Shown piece by piece: positions 1 through 8,059 of a stretch of DNA of 64,000 nt (its first letter is position 1; each line of letters opens with the position of its first letter). The stretch lies in NCBI RefSeq assembly GCF_014202215.1, contig NZ_JACHGB010000005.1, positions 1-64,000 on the forward strand. The letters run 5' to 3'. A program made the translations under genes and the position numbers. The DNA comes from Quisquiliibacterium transsilvanicum. Lineage in GTDB: Bacteria; Pseudomonadota; Gammaproteobacteria; Burkholderiales; Burkholderiaceae_E. A model generated the notes under the pieces. The model searched no databases, was not told the origin of the DNA, and was given only the letters and a program-made list of their open reading frames with translations.

Positions 1-137
<137 letters not shown>

Positions 138-166
138 TTAACGGTTGAACGAGGTCTTGAAGAAAG

Positions 167-241
<75 letters not shown>

Positions 242-257
242 GAAACCTGCGGTTCGC

Positions 258-331
258 TGGAGCGGGTGAAGGGAATCGAACCCTCGTCGTAAGCTTGGAA
301 GGCTTCTGCTCTACCATTGAGCTACACCCGC
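258..331 (-). tRNA. tRNA-Gly (anticodon TCC)
   Basis: The acceptor stem is GCGGGTG/CACCCGC, the anticodon loop CTTCCAA carries TCC, the T-arm contains GTTCGATTC, and CCA is encoded. It is the middle tRNA of the Tyr-Gly-Thr-tuf operon, 16 bases upstream of tRNA-Thr. Confidence 0.96.
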
Positions 332-372
332 CGGGCATTCAACTTCACCCGGGCCAGCAACCCGGAAAACTT

Positions 373-458
373 TGGTGGAGGAGGCTGGATTCGAACCAGC
401 GTAGGCGTAAGCCAACAGATTTACAGTCTGCCCCCTTTAGCCACTCGGGCACCCCTCC
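373..458 (-). tRNA. tRNA-Tyr (anticodon GTA)
   Basis: An 86-nt class II tRNA with a long variable arm, as expected for tyrosine. The acceptor is GGAGGGG, the anticodon loop CTGTAAA carries GTA, the T-arm is GGTTCGAATCC, and CCA is encoded. It is the first gene of the tRNA-tuf operon, with its promoter immediately upstream. Confidence 0.96.
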
Positions 459-470
459 AGGGAACCGCGG

Positions 471-499
471 ATTATGCAGAGGTCGACGAGGCGTGTCAA
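471..499 (-). promoter_or_regulatory. Sigma-70 promoter of the tRNA-tuf operon
   Basis: The minus strand shows TTGACA (499-494), exactly 17 bases, then CATAAT (476-471): a full-consensus -35 and a five-of-six -10. A GC-rich stretch (CCGCGGTT) follows where the discriminator would be, a feature of stringently controlled stable-RNA promoters. It lies 13 bases before tRNA-Tyr. Motifs are seen; stringent control is inferred. Confidence 0.85.
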
Positions 500-551
500 C
501 TGAGTTGAATCGTCGACTGCAAATCGTGGCGTGGACGCCATGCTGGCGCAC

Positions 552-582
552 CGAAGCGCCCATCGAAGCGCCCATCGAAGCG
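552..582. repeat. 12-bp tandem repeat, about 2.6 copies
   Basis: The unit CGAAGCGCCCAT occurs at 552-563 and 564-575, with a partial copy at 576-582. It sits in the 153-base gap between the tRNA promoter and the glycine-zipper gene. The gap also holds a 7-bp GC hairpin at 604-623 (GGCGCCC/GGGCGCC), downstream of that gene on the minus strand and without a T-tract. Nothing else was recognised in the gap. Confidence 0.7.
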
Positions 583-652
583 GACGCTGGCGCCACGCGC
601 GACGGCGCCCCCTGCAGGGCGCCGCATTGCGCGCGGTGCGCGGTGCGGATTC

Positions 653-883
653 TCAGCGCTTGGCAGCCTCGCGGCCCACCACGCCACCCACTACCGCACC
701 GCCGACAGTACCCAGGGTGCCTCCGCCTACTGCATTGCCCACCACGCCACCGACCACGGCGCCCGCAGCGGTTCCCTTGTCTGCGCGGGACAGGTTGTCC
801 CAGGATGCGCACCCGGTGGCGAGCAGGGCGGCGGATCCGGCCAGGGCCAGCGTAGCGACTCGAAGACCGATGTTCTGTTTCAT
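653..883 (-). CDS. Small glycine-zipper outer-membrane lipoprotein
   Basis: The 76-residue protein has an N-terminal signal ending in a lipobox (LLATGC, acylated Cys at about residue 25). A glycine-zipper segment of repeated GAVVGGVVG units follows (about 40-70), as in OsmB/SlyB-type lipoproteins. Such proteins are anchored in the outer membrane and are often stress-induced. A GGAGGA-type ribosome binding site precedes the ATG. Monocistronic in appearance. The precise role is not known. Confidence 0.85.
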   Translation of the reverse strand: MKQNIGLRVATLALAGSAALLATGCASWDNLSRADKGTAAGAVVGGVVGNAVGGGTLGTVGGAVVGGVVGREAAKR

Positions 884-999
884 GACTTCCTCCTGTGCGT
901 GAACTGTACGCCTTGTGCGGGCGGCGCCGAGCTGGCGCCGCCCGTGTCTGGTGGGTCGAAGGCGCGGGCAGGGCCTTTCGGCGTGCCCGCCCGGGCCTG

Positions 1000-1476
1000 T
1001 CAGCCCTGCGTGCCGGCGGCCGGAGCTTGCGGCGCAGCCGGGCCCCGTCGTTCGCCGTCGCGCCGGGGCTCGCCCTTGCTCTTGCGGTACTCCTCGCGCA
1101 TCGTCTCGCGGGCCGCGCGCATCTCGTCGCGGGTCAGCGTGCCGTCCTTGTCGGCATCGGCGCGCTCGAACATCGCCAGCTGGCGCTTCTGCGCTTCGAG
1201 CAGCTCGTCGCGGCTTACCTTGCCGTCGCGGTTCTGGTCGGCGCCCATCATGAGGCCGCCGCGATGGCCGTGCTTGCCGTCACGATGATGGCGATGCATG
1301 CCCTCGCCCGGCCCGCCGCCGCGCGGACCGTAACCGGGCCCTGCGGGCGCCTGTGCGGCGGTGCCGGCCGCGGGCTGCTGCGCCGCGGTGGCATCCTGGC
1401 CGGAAGTGGTCTGCGCGAAGAGGATGCCGCCGAAAGCGAGGGCGCCGGCAGCGAGGGAGAGGCGAATTGCGTTCAT
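1000..1476 (-). CDS. Exported EF-hand calcium-binding protein
   Basis: A Sec-type signal (about residues 1-21) leads into an Ala/Gln/Pro-rich linker and a His/Gly-rich patch. Two canonical EF-hand loops follow, DQNRDGKVSRDE (about 80-91) and DADKDGTLTRDE (about 107-118), each with Asp/Asn at positions 1, 3 and 5 and an acidic residue at 12. The C-terminus is disordered and basic. The ATG at 1476 is chosen because GGAGGA lies just before it; an ATG nine codons upstream lacks this. Likely a periplasmic Ca2+-binding protein of unknown partner. Confidence 0.85.
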   Translation of the reverse strand: MNAIRLSLAAGALAFGGILFAQTTSGQDATAAQQPAAGTAAQAPAGPGYGPRGGGPGEGMHRHHRDGKHGHRGGLMMGADQNRDGKVSRDELLEAQKRQLAMFERADADKDGTLTRDEMRAARETMREEYRKSKGEPRRDGERRGPAAPQAPAAGTQG

Positions 1477-1588
1477 GGATTCCTCCGTTTCTGGAGCCTC
1501 CATGCTCGCCGGGGAGCCCCGCGCCGGCGAGCGCTTTTACCGGCGGTTGCGTCTGTTACGTTTGATACGGTTTCCGCGCCCGGCGCGC

Positions 1589-2920
1589 TCAGGCATGCGC
1601 GCGCCCGAGCGCCTGGTCGAGATCCCAGAGCAGGTCGTCGATGGACTCGAGTCCGACCGACAGCCGGATCATGTCGGGCGTGACGCCAGCCGCCTGCTGC
1701 TGCTCGTCCGACAGCTGCCGATGGGTGGTCGAGGCCGGGTGGATCACCAGGGTGCGGGCATCGCCCACATTGGCCAGGTGGCTCATGAAGGTGGCTGCGT
1801 CGATGAACTTCTCGCCGGCGCGGCGCGCCGCAGCGGCGTCCTCCGCGCGGGCCGGGCCCGCGGGCGCCCCGGGCGCGCGTACGCCGAAGGACAGGATGCC
1901 GCCGGCGCCCTTCGGCAGGTACTTGCGGGCGAGCGCGTGATACGGGCTGTCGGGCAGGCCGGGATAGTTGACCCAGGCCACGCGCGGATGCTCCGCGAGG
2001 AATCCCGCCACCCGCCGCGCGTTCTCGACGTGCCGGTCCATGCGCACCGGAAGCGTCTCGACCCCCTGCAGCAGCAGCCAGGCCGACAGCGGCGCCAGCG
2101 TCGGGCCCAGCGTGCGGGCGAGCTCCATGCGCGCCTTCATGGTGAAGCCGAAGTCGCCGAAGGTCTCGTAGAAGCGCACGCCGTGGTAGCCGGCGGACGG
2201 CTCGACCATCCCCGGGAACTTGCCGTTGTCCCATGGAAACTTGCCGCTCTCGACCAGGACGCCGCCCATCGTGGTGCCGTGACCGCCGAGGTACTTGGTG
2301 ACCGAATGCACGACGATGTCGGCGCCGTGCCGGATCGGCTGGCACAGATAGGGGGAGGCGAGCGTGTTGTCGACCACCAGGGGCACGCCATGCTCGTGCG
2401 CAACGGCGGCGACCGCCTCGATGTCGAGCACGTTGAGCCGCGGGTTCGCCACGGTTTCCGCGAACACCGCCTTGGTGTTGGGCCGCATCGCGTCACGGAA
2501 GTTCGAAGGATCGTCGGGATCGACGAAGGTGCAGTCGATGCCGAAGCGGGCGAAGGTGACCGCAAACTGCGAGTAGGTGCCCCCATACAGCGTGTTGGCC
2601 GCCACGATGTGGTCGCCCTGCTGGCAGAGCGTGAGCATGGCGAGCATCTCGGCAGCCATGCCGCTGGCCGCGCACAGTGCGGCGCGCCCGCCCTCGAGCG
2701 CCGCGATCCGCTCCTCCAGCACTGCCACGGTGGGGTTGGACAGGCGCGAGTAGACGTTGCCGAAGGTCTGCAGGTTGAACAGGCTGGCGGCGTGCTCGGC
2801 GGAGTCGAACACGAACGATGTAGTCTGGTAAATGGGGACGGCGCGGGCGCCGGTGGCCGGATCGGGGATCTGGCCGGCATGCAGGCAGAGGGTCTCGATG
2901 CCGAATTCGCGGTCGGACAT
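1589..2920 (-). CDS. metY: O-acetylhomoserine sulfhydrylase (PLP enzyme)
   Basis: A 443-residue Cys/Met-metabolism PLP enzyme. These enzymes make homocysteine directly from O-acetylhomoserine and sulfide in the cytoplasm. Family marks include the N-terminal ETLCLHAGQ, the YSRLSNPTV motif, ASGMAAE, and the PLP-lysine motif SVTKYLGGHG. Overall length and the GTTMGG/SAGYHG context match O-acetylhomoserine rather than cystathionine enzymes. There is an Ala/Gly-rich insertion near residues 353-372. The gene starts 12 bases after the CoA-binding protein gene and is probably co-transcribed with it. Confidence 0.9.
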   Translation of the reverse strand: MSDREFGIETLCLHAGQIPDPATGARAVPIYQTTSFVFDSAEHAASLFNLQTFGNVYSRLSNPTVAVLEERIAALEGGRAALCAASGMAAEMLAMLTLCQQGDHIVAANTLYGGTYSQFAVTFARFGIDCTFVDPDDPSNFRDAMRPNTKAVFAETVANPRLNVLDIEAVAAVAHEHGVPLVVDNTLASPYLCQPIRHGADIVVHSVTKYLGGHGTTMGGVLVESGKFPWDNGKFPGMVEPSAGYHGVRFYETFGDFGFTMKARMELARTLGPTLAPLSAWLLLQGVETLPVRMDRHVENARRVAGFLAEHPRVAWVNYPGLPDSPYHALARKYLPKGAGGILSFGVRAPGAPAGPARAEDAAAARRAGEKFIDAATFMSHLANVGDARTLVIHPASTTHRQLSDEQQQAAGVTPDMIRLSVGLESIDDLLWDLDQALGRAHA

Positions 2921-2932
2921 GTGCGGCTCCGT

Positions 2933-3406
2933 TCAGTAGGCGAGCCAGCGCGGACGCCTGGCGGAGATGACCCGCGTGTTGACGCCGGCCCAGTTCAGGC
3001 CGCCGAACAGCCGCGCATGCTCGATCTTCACGCAGCGGTCCATCACGGTGTCCAGCCCGGCGGCGCGCGCGAGCGCGTCGGCCTCCAGGTTGAGCACGCC
3101 GAGCTGCTGCCAGAGCACCCTGGCACCGATCTGCACCGCCTGCTGCGCGATCGGCAGCACGTCCCCGGTGCGGCGGAACACGTCGACGATGGCGACCGGC
3201 TCGGGGATATCGAGCAGCGATGCGTAGCAGCGCTCGCCGAGGATCTCCTCGTACCTGGGGTTCACCGGGATGACCCGGTAGCCATGCTCCTGCATGTACT
3301 TCGCAGCGAAGTAGCTGGGCCGGAACCAGTCCGCCGACAGCCCCACGACCGCGATCACGCGATTCGTGGCGAGGATGCGCCTGAGGGATTCGATGTCGTC
3401 TGTCAT
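2933..3406 (-). CDS. CoA-binding domain protein (YccU-like)
   Basis: A 157-residue single-domain Rossmann protein of the CoA_binding_2 family. It shows the nucleotide-binding strand VIAVVGLS near residue 18, a PVNPRYEEILG segment, and a C-terminal DRCVKIEHARL typical of YccU-like proteins. These bind CoA; the substrate is not established. It directly precedes metY on the same strand, so a link to sulfur or acyl metabolism is possible but only inferred. Confidence 0.85.
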   Translation of the reverse strand: MTDDIESLRRILATNRVIAVVGLSADWFRPSYFAAKYMQEHGYRVIPVNPRYEEILGERCYASLLDIPEPVAIVDVFRRTGDVLPIAQQAVQIGARVLWQQLGVLNLEADALARAAGLDTVMDRCVKIEHARLFGGLNWAGVNTRVISARRPRWLAY

Positions 3407-3543
3407 GCCGACGATTATCGCTCGCCGCCAGCGGTGGCGGGTCCCTGCGGGCTCTGCTAAGGTGGATTGGCGCAGGCGGTCGTGCAGGCTGCACCGCCGC
3501 GCGGCGTGCCAGCGCGCGCTTTTCTTATTCCCGGGAGGATCGA

Positions 3544-4254
3544 ATGGACGAGAAGATCGGCATGGGTGCCATGGGCTTCAGCCCGCTGGCCGGGATGACC
3601 GAGACGATGGACTTCGTCAAGCGCGCATGGTCGACGTTCAACCTGCCGTCGAGCATGGCGCCGACCCTGGACCTCGACGAGATCGACAAGCGGATCGCCG
3701 ATCTCAGGACCGTCGAGCAGTGGCTGTCGCTGAACCTCGGGATGCTGCAGGGCGCCATCCAGGGCCTGGAGATCCAGCGCGGCACCATCGCCGCAATGAA
3801 GGCCTTCGGCGATGCCGTCGGCGCACCCGCGGGAATGGACGCAGGCGCAAGCGCAGCGAAGGCCATGGCGGCGATAGCGGCCATGTCTGGCGCGCAGGCG
3901 AGCGGCGGGCAGGCGGACCGCGCCCCCGACGCAGCTTCGAGCCGAGCCGGACCGGCGCCGCGCGATGCCGCAGGCGATTCGGCGCAGGCCGGCGAATCTC
4001 AGAAGGACCCCGCCGCGCCCTTCACGCACGCGTCCACCGCCGCGATCAACCCGGCCGCCTGGTGGAACCTCCTGCAGAGCCAGTTCAGCCAGGTCGCACA
4101 GGCTGCCATGACCGGTGCAGGCACCGGTGCAGGCACCCCGCAGCAGCCGGCCGCGTCGGCAGCAGGTGCGCGTGCCGCGAAGGCGCGCAAGCCCGCCGCC
4201 CGCAAACCGGCGGCCGGCAAGGCGGCAACGCGGCCCCGCAAGCCCGCGCGCTGA
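3544..4254 (+). CDS. phaM: PhaM-type polyhydroxyalkanoate granule protein
   Basis: The N-terminal 90 residues match the PhaM pattern: FVKRAWSTFNLP, then LDEIDKRIADLRTVEQWLSLNLGMLQGAIQGLEIQRGTI (read in segments), a predicted amphipathic helical region. The middle is Ala-rich low complexity. The C-terminus is a Lys/Arg/Ala/Pro tail (KARKPAARKPAAGKAA) like the histone-H1-like PAKKA motifs. In Ralstonia PhaM activates PHB synthase and tethers granules to the nucleoid. A GGGAGG site precedes the ATG. The FIST gene follows after 6 bases. Confidence 0.85.
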   Translation: MDEKIGMGAMGFSPLAGMTETMDFVKRAWSTFNLPSSMAPTLDLDEIDKRIADLRTVEQWLSLNLGMLQGAIQGLEIQRGTIAAMKAFGDAVGAPAGMDAGASAAKAMAAIAAMSGAQASGGQADRAPDAASSRAGPAPRDAAGDSAQAGESQKDPAAPFTHASTAAINPAAWWNLLQSQFSQVAQAAMTGAGTGAGTPQQPAASAAGARAAKARKPAARKPAAGKAATRPRKPAR

Positions 4255-4260
4255 ACGATC

Positions 4261-5439
4261 GTGCCGGCCTTCCGAACAGCGCACGCAAGCGATCCGGACT
4301 GGCGGCAGGCGGCCGCGCGGGCACTGGCGGCGCTCGGCAAGGCGCCGGCCGCAGCCGACTGCGACCGGCTCGGCATCGTCTACGCGACACCCTCCTTCGG
4401 CGAGCACCTGCCGGAACTGCTGGCGCTTCTGCGCGAACGCAGCGGCGTGGCGCACTGGAGCGGCGGGATCGGCCACGGCGTCTGCGCCGACGCGACGGAG
4501 TACTCAGACGAGTCCGCGCTGGCGCTGATGGTCGTCGAACTTCCGCGCGGCTCCTTCCGGATCTTCTCCGGCCGCAACCCGGCGCCGGCGCTCGAAGGCG
4601 GCGACGATCGGGACGGCGGACCGGCAGCCGCGGCGCTGGTTCACGCCGACCCGGACACCCCGGAACTCGCCGAACTCATTGCGGACATGGCGGCCCGGAC
4701 CACCGACGGCTTCCAGTTCGGCGCGATCGTCGGCACTGGCGGCGAGCCCTACACCCAGGTCGCCGACGACGCGCTCTCGGGAGGACTGTCCGGCGTGGTG
4801 TTCGGGTCCGGGGTGTCGCTGCTGTCGCGCATTGCGCAGGGCTGCGCACCGCTCGCGGGCGAGCACCGGGTGTCCGGATGCGAGGCCCAGTTCATCCAGG
4901 GCCTGGACGGCCGGCCCGCGCTCGACGTGCTGCTGGACGATCTCGAGGTCGACCCGGAGCTTCGCTACTCGCTCGATGGCGAAGCGATCCTCAGGGCCCT
5001 GCCCGCCGAGCGACTGCGCGGCGGCCTGCTGGTCGCGCTCGCCGGCGAGGGCCCCCGACGCATCGGCTTCGACGACTCGCTGGTGCGCAACGTGGTCGGC
5101 ATCGACCCGCGCAATCGCCTGCTGGCGATCTCGGGCACGCCCCGCGAGGGCGACAGGGCAGTCTTCTGCACCCGCGACGCAGACGCCGCGCGTCGCGACC
5201 TGGTCCGCATCTGCACCGAACTGCGCAGCGAGTTCGAGGACGCGGGCACGCGGCCGCGGGGAGCGCTGTATCACGCCTGCGTGGGGCGCGGCGAAAACCT
5301 CTTCGGCGTGCGCGGCGCCGAGCTCGCGATCATCCGGCACAACCTCGGCGAGATTCCCATCGTCGGGATCTATGCGGGCGGCGAGATCGCGCGCGACCGG
5401 ATCCACGGCTACACCGGCGTGCTGACCCTGTTCATGTGA
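4261..5439 (+). CDS. FIST N/C domain sensory protein
   Basis: A 392-residue protein with the FIST_N (about 35-200) and FIST_C (about 215-370) architecture. FIST domains are predicted small-ligand sensors, possibly for amino acids. It has no fused signalling domain. The start is a GTG at 4261, six bases after phaM, so the two are likely one transcript. Recognisable stretches include HWSGGIGHGVC and the C-terminal GALYHACVGRGENLFG. The ligand is unknown. Confidence 0.82.
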   Translation: MPAFRTAHASDPDWRQAAARALAALGKAPAAADCDRLGIVYATPSFGEHLPELLALLRERSGVAHWSGGIGHGVCADATEYSDESALALMVVELPRGSFRIFSGRNPAPALEGGDDRDGGPAAAALVHADPDTPELAELIADMAARTTDGFQFGAIVGTGGEPYTQVADDALSGGLSGVVFGSGVSLLSRIAQGCAPLAGEHRVSGCEAQFIQGLDGRPALDVLLDDLEVDPELRYSLDGEAILRALPAERLRGGLLVALAGEGPRRIGFDDSLVRNVVGIDPRNRLLAISGTPREGDRAVFCTRDADAARRDLVRICTELRSEFEDAGTRPRGALYHACVGRGENLFGVRGAELAIIRHNLGEIPIVGIYAGGEIARDRIHGYTGVLTLFM

Positions 5440-5490
5440 GGCGGGCGCCCCCGGCGGCCCCCGGCCCCGCGAACTGGCCGGGCGGCGCGC

Positions 5491-6468
5491 TCACCGTGCC
5501 GCGTGCCATGCCTGCAGGCGTCCCCGGAGATCCGTCAATGCGTCGATGACGACGATGCCTTCGGGCGCTCTGCGCAGGAGCGCCGGGCTGCTCCCGCCCG
5601 CCCAGATCTCCACGCTGCGCGGGAGCATCTCCCGCAGCTCCGCCAGCCCGCCGCTGACCTGGCCCGCCGGCAGGCAGGGCGAGAACGACAGCGCGACGAT
5701 GTCCACCGGCTGGGTCTTTGCGGCGCGGGCGATATCCACCACCGGCACCTGCGTGCCGAGCGAAATGCAGCGGCAGCCTTCCAGCGCAAGCAGTGCCTCC
5801 ACCATCAGCAGCCCGAGGCCGTGGAGTTCCAGCGGGAAGGTGGCCAGCAGCGCACTCGGCCTGCCGGCCGGCACCGACAGCCCCGTGATCGCGCCGCGCA
5901 GCACCGACTGGATCGCTTCGGTGTACAGGTGTTCCTCGTAGACCTCGATCTCGCCGCGGGCCCATGCCTCGCCCACGCTGCGGGTGAGCGGCGCACACAG
6001 GCGGGTGACGAAGGCTTCCAGTCCCATGCGCCACACCGCCTGGGCAAGGGCATTGCGGAGTTCGTCGCTGCGCAGGGACCTGACCAGCTCCAGCAGAGGA
6101 GCGAAGTCCCGGTCGGCACGCTCGCCCGGCTCGGCGCTGGCGTCGAGCCGGGACGACGGCTCACCCCGCCCCGCCGATCCTCGCGCACGACGCGGGGGCG
6201 GCGCGCCAGCCTGACCCTGCCCGCCGGACGCATCGCACAGGCGGCGCAACTCGTCCGGCGGCAGCCCCACCACCTTCCCAGGGCGATGCCCCGAGTCCAC
6301 CAGCCGCCGGATCGTGCGCAAGCGTTCCACCTGGTCGAGCGGATACAGGCGTTCGCCGGCCTCATCCCGCTCCGGGCTGGGAAAGCCGTAGCGCCGTTCC
6401 CAGGCGCGCAGCAGGTCCTTAGACAGCCCGGTGTCGCGTTCGACAGCAGAGATTGGCAATTTTGTCAT
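5491..6468 (-). CDS. litR: MerR-family cobalamin-dependent photoreceptor-type regulator (LitR/CarH-like)
   Basis: The 325-residue protein has an N-terminal MerR helix-turn-helix (about 3-72, with DLLRAWERRYGFPSPER) and a Pro/Arg-rich linker. A four-helix bundle follows (about 120-200) with W169 and E179-H180, then a B12-binding Rossmann domain with the cobalamin signature E214-L-H216-G-L-G219. This is the CarH/LitR/CarA layout, in which adenosylcobalamin represses in the dark and light releases DNA. The ATG at 6468 is chosen because the HTH homology begins right there. It diverges from the amine-oxidase operon, its presumed target. Position 170 is Ala where, by my recollection, CarH has the second cobalt-ligand His. 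Confidence 0.88.
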   Translation of the reverse strand: MTKLPISAVERDTGLSKDLLRAWERRYGFPSPERDEAGERLYPLDQVERLRTIRRLVDSGHRPGKVVGLPPDELRRLCDASGGQGQAGAPPPRRARGSAGRGEPSSRLDASAEPGERADRDFAPLLELVRSLRSDELRNALAQAVWRMGLEAFVTRLCAPLTRSVGEAWARGEIEVYEEHLYTEAIQSVLRGAITGLSVPAGRPSALLATFPLELHGLGLLMVEALLALEGCRCISLGTQVPVVDIARAAKTQPVDIVALSFSPCLPAGQVSGGLAELREMLPRSVEIWAGGSSPALLRRAPEGIVVIDALTDLRGRLQAWHAAR

Positions 6469-6475
6469 AGACAAA
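6461..6475. promoter_or_regulatory. Inverted-repeat operator 1 over the regulator start
   Basis: TTTGTC-ATA-GACAAA is a perfect 6-bp inverted repeat with a 3-bp spacer. It overlaps the ATG of the MerR-type regulator gene, so occupancy could autoregulate it. A near-identical site lies 63 bases away at 6524-6538. Confidence 0.6.
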
Positions 6476-6523
6476 CCTTGCACATTTTTTCGATTGGAGT
6501 CAATATGGCCATCTTGTTCAGCC

Positions 6524-6538
6524 TTTGACCAGGACAAA
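6524..6538. promoter_or_regulatory. Inverted-repeat operator 2 in the divergent intergenic region
   Basis: TTTGAC-CAG-GACAAA has the same arms and spacing as the site at 6461-6475, with one mismatch in one arm. The 63-bp centre spacing is six helical turns, so both sites lie on one face of DNA. This would suit cooperative binding by an oligomeric MerR-type protein. Inferred from sequence only. Confidence 0.6.
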
Positions 6539-6598
6539 CGACGCAATGCCAAATCGTGTTCAAGAGCACTGCGCGCCACGACTTGAGGCAAACATCGG

Positions 6599-6636
6599 TT
6601 GTGACTTTCCGGTCATGTTCTGTACCATACGGTCAC
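6599..6636 (+). promoter_or_regulatory. Putative promoter of the lipid-modification operon with CGGTCA direct repeats
   Basis: A candidate -35 TTGTGA (6599-6604) and -10 TACCAT (6623-6628) are 18 bases apart, about 65 bases before the amine-oxidase ATG. Two direct repeats CGGTCA (6610-6615 and 6630-6635) lie exactly 20 bases apart, and GTGAC/GTCAC (6601-6605/6632-6636) form outer inverted arms. An extracytoplasmic sigma factor could also be the user; the sequence does not decide. Confidence 0.4.
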
Positions 6637-6691
6637 ATCAAGGCGGAACCCGTGTTCCGCGCCCCAACCCAACCCAGTTCGAGGATCCGCG

Positions 6692-8044
6692 ATGAACGCT
6701 CCCGAAATGCGCACGCTGCCGAAAGCCCGCTCGATTGCGCGGCAGCCTGACCGGACGTCGGCCATGCGCATCGCCGTCATCGGCGCCGGAATCTCGGGAC
6801 TCTCCGCGGCCCTGCGGCTGTCCAAGGACCACGAGGTCACGCTGTACGAGGCCGCCAGCGCCCCCGGGGGCCACACCAACACGGTCGACGTCACGCTCGA
6901 CGGGCACACCCACCCGGTGGACACCGGTTTCCTCGTCTACAACCACCGCACCTACCCGGAGCTGGTCCGCCTGTTCGAAGAACTGCAGGTCCCGACCACG
7001 CCATCCGAAATGTCCTTCTCGGTTTCGCTGGGGCCTCATCGGTTCGAGTGGTGCGGATCGAGCCTGTCCTCGCTCTTCGCGCAGCCCGCCAACGCAGTGT
7101 CGCCGCGCTTCTGGCGGATGCTGGCGGACATCGTCCGTTTCAACCGGGAGGCGGGCGCCCTGGCCGTCGCGTCGCAGGCCGACGCAGTGGCCACCCTGGA
7201 CGAGCCGCTTGGCGCATGGCTGCGCCGCAGGCGCTACAGCGACGCCTTCCGCGACGCCTATCTGCTGCCGATGGCCGCGGCGATCTGGTCGTGCCCGATG
7301 AAGACGATGCTGGGCTTCCCGCTCGGCAGCTTCGTGCGCTTCTTCCAGAACCACGGCCTGCTCCAGGTGCAGGACCGGCCGCAGTGGCACACGGTGCTGG
7401 GCGGCGGCAGGGAGTACGTGCGCCGCATCGTCGCCCGGCTCGACGACGTGCGTACCGGGACCCCGGTGACGCGGGTGACGCGCGACGGAGCCGGGGTCCA
7501 GGTGCAGAGCTCCGCCGGGACCGAGCGTTTCGACCACGCGGTGTTTGCGACCCACAGCCCGCAGACGCTGGCCATGCTTGCCGACGCGGACGCCGAGGAG
7601 CGCGCCCTGCTGGGCTCGGTGAGCTACCAGCCGAACCGCGCCTGGCTGCACACCGACACCGCGCTGATGCCCCGGCGTCGCAGCGCCTGGGCTGCCTGGA
7701 ACTACCTGGGCAACGGCGACCCGGCCGCGCCCGAGGTGTCGGTGACCTACTGGCTGAACCGTCTGCAGCCGCTGCCCTTCGCCACCGACGTGCTGGTGAG
7801 CCTCAATCCGCTGTCGGAGCCGGCGCCGGAGCGCACGATCGCCGTCTTCGACTATGAGCATCCGGTCTTCGATCGCACGGCGGTTGCGGCGCAGAAGCGG
7901 CTGGGGTCGATCCAGGGCCGGCGCGGCACCTGGTTCGCTGGCGCCTGGACCGGCTACGGCTTCCACGAGGACGGGCTGCGCTCCGGCCTGGACGTCGCGG
8001 CGCGGATCGGCGCCGCCGGCGCTGCGCGGCGGGCAGCGGCCTGA
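6692..8044 (+). CDS. FAD-dependent amine oxidase-family protein (NAD(P)-binding Rossmann)
   Basis: A 450-residue flavoprotein. A 25-residue leader precedes MRIAVIGAGISGLSAAL, the FAD dinucleotide-binding motif. GGHTNTVDVTLDG and VDTGFLVYN follow, as in COG2907 (predicted NAD/FAD-binding oxidoreductases). GAGGATCC upstream supports the ATG at 6692 over an internal ATG 25 codons on. It heads an operon with DUF1365, a CFA-like methyltransferase and partners, the set that in alphaproteobacteria lies in the singlet-oxygen regulon and is tied to unusual fatty acids. The substrate is probably a membrane acyl chain, by inference from context. Confidence 0.85.
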   Translation: MNAPEMRTLPKARSIARQPDRTSAMRIAVIGAGISGLSAALRLSKDHEVTLYEAASAPGGHTNTVDVTLDGHTHPVDTGFLVYNHRTYPELVRLFEELQVPTTPSEMSFSVSLGPHRFEWCGSSLSSLFAQPANAVSPRFWRMLADIVRFNREAGALAVASQADAVATLDEPLGAWLRRRRYSDAFRDAYLLPMAAAIWSCPMKTMLGFPLGSFVRFFQNHGLLQVQDRPQWHTVLGGGREYVRRIVARLDDVRTGTPVTRVTRDGAGVQVQSSAGTERFDHAVFATHSPQTLAMLADADAEERALLGSVSYQPNRAWLHTDTALMPRRRSAWAAWNYLGNGDPAAPEVSVTYWLNRLQPLPFATDVLVSLNPLSEPAPERTIAVFDYEHPVFDRTAVAAQKRLGSIQGRRGTWFAGAWTGYGFHEDGLRSGLDVAARIGAAGAARRAAA

Positions 8045-8059
8045 TAGCCTGAGCGCATC

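Noticed and set aside
604-623. GC hairpin after the glycine-zipper gene as a terminator
   Set aside because: No T-tract on the minus strand. The same holds for other GC-rich hairpins such as those near 29885 and 54927.
1361-3460. A 699-codon plus-strand open frame
   Set aside because: Antisense shadow of metY and the CoA-binding gene; no domain and Arg/Gly-biased composition.
6498-6503. TTGACT as a -35 box for the MerR-type regulator
   Set aside because: No -10-like hexamer lies 16-18 bases downstream.
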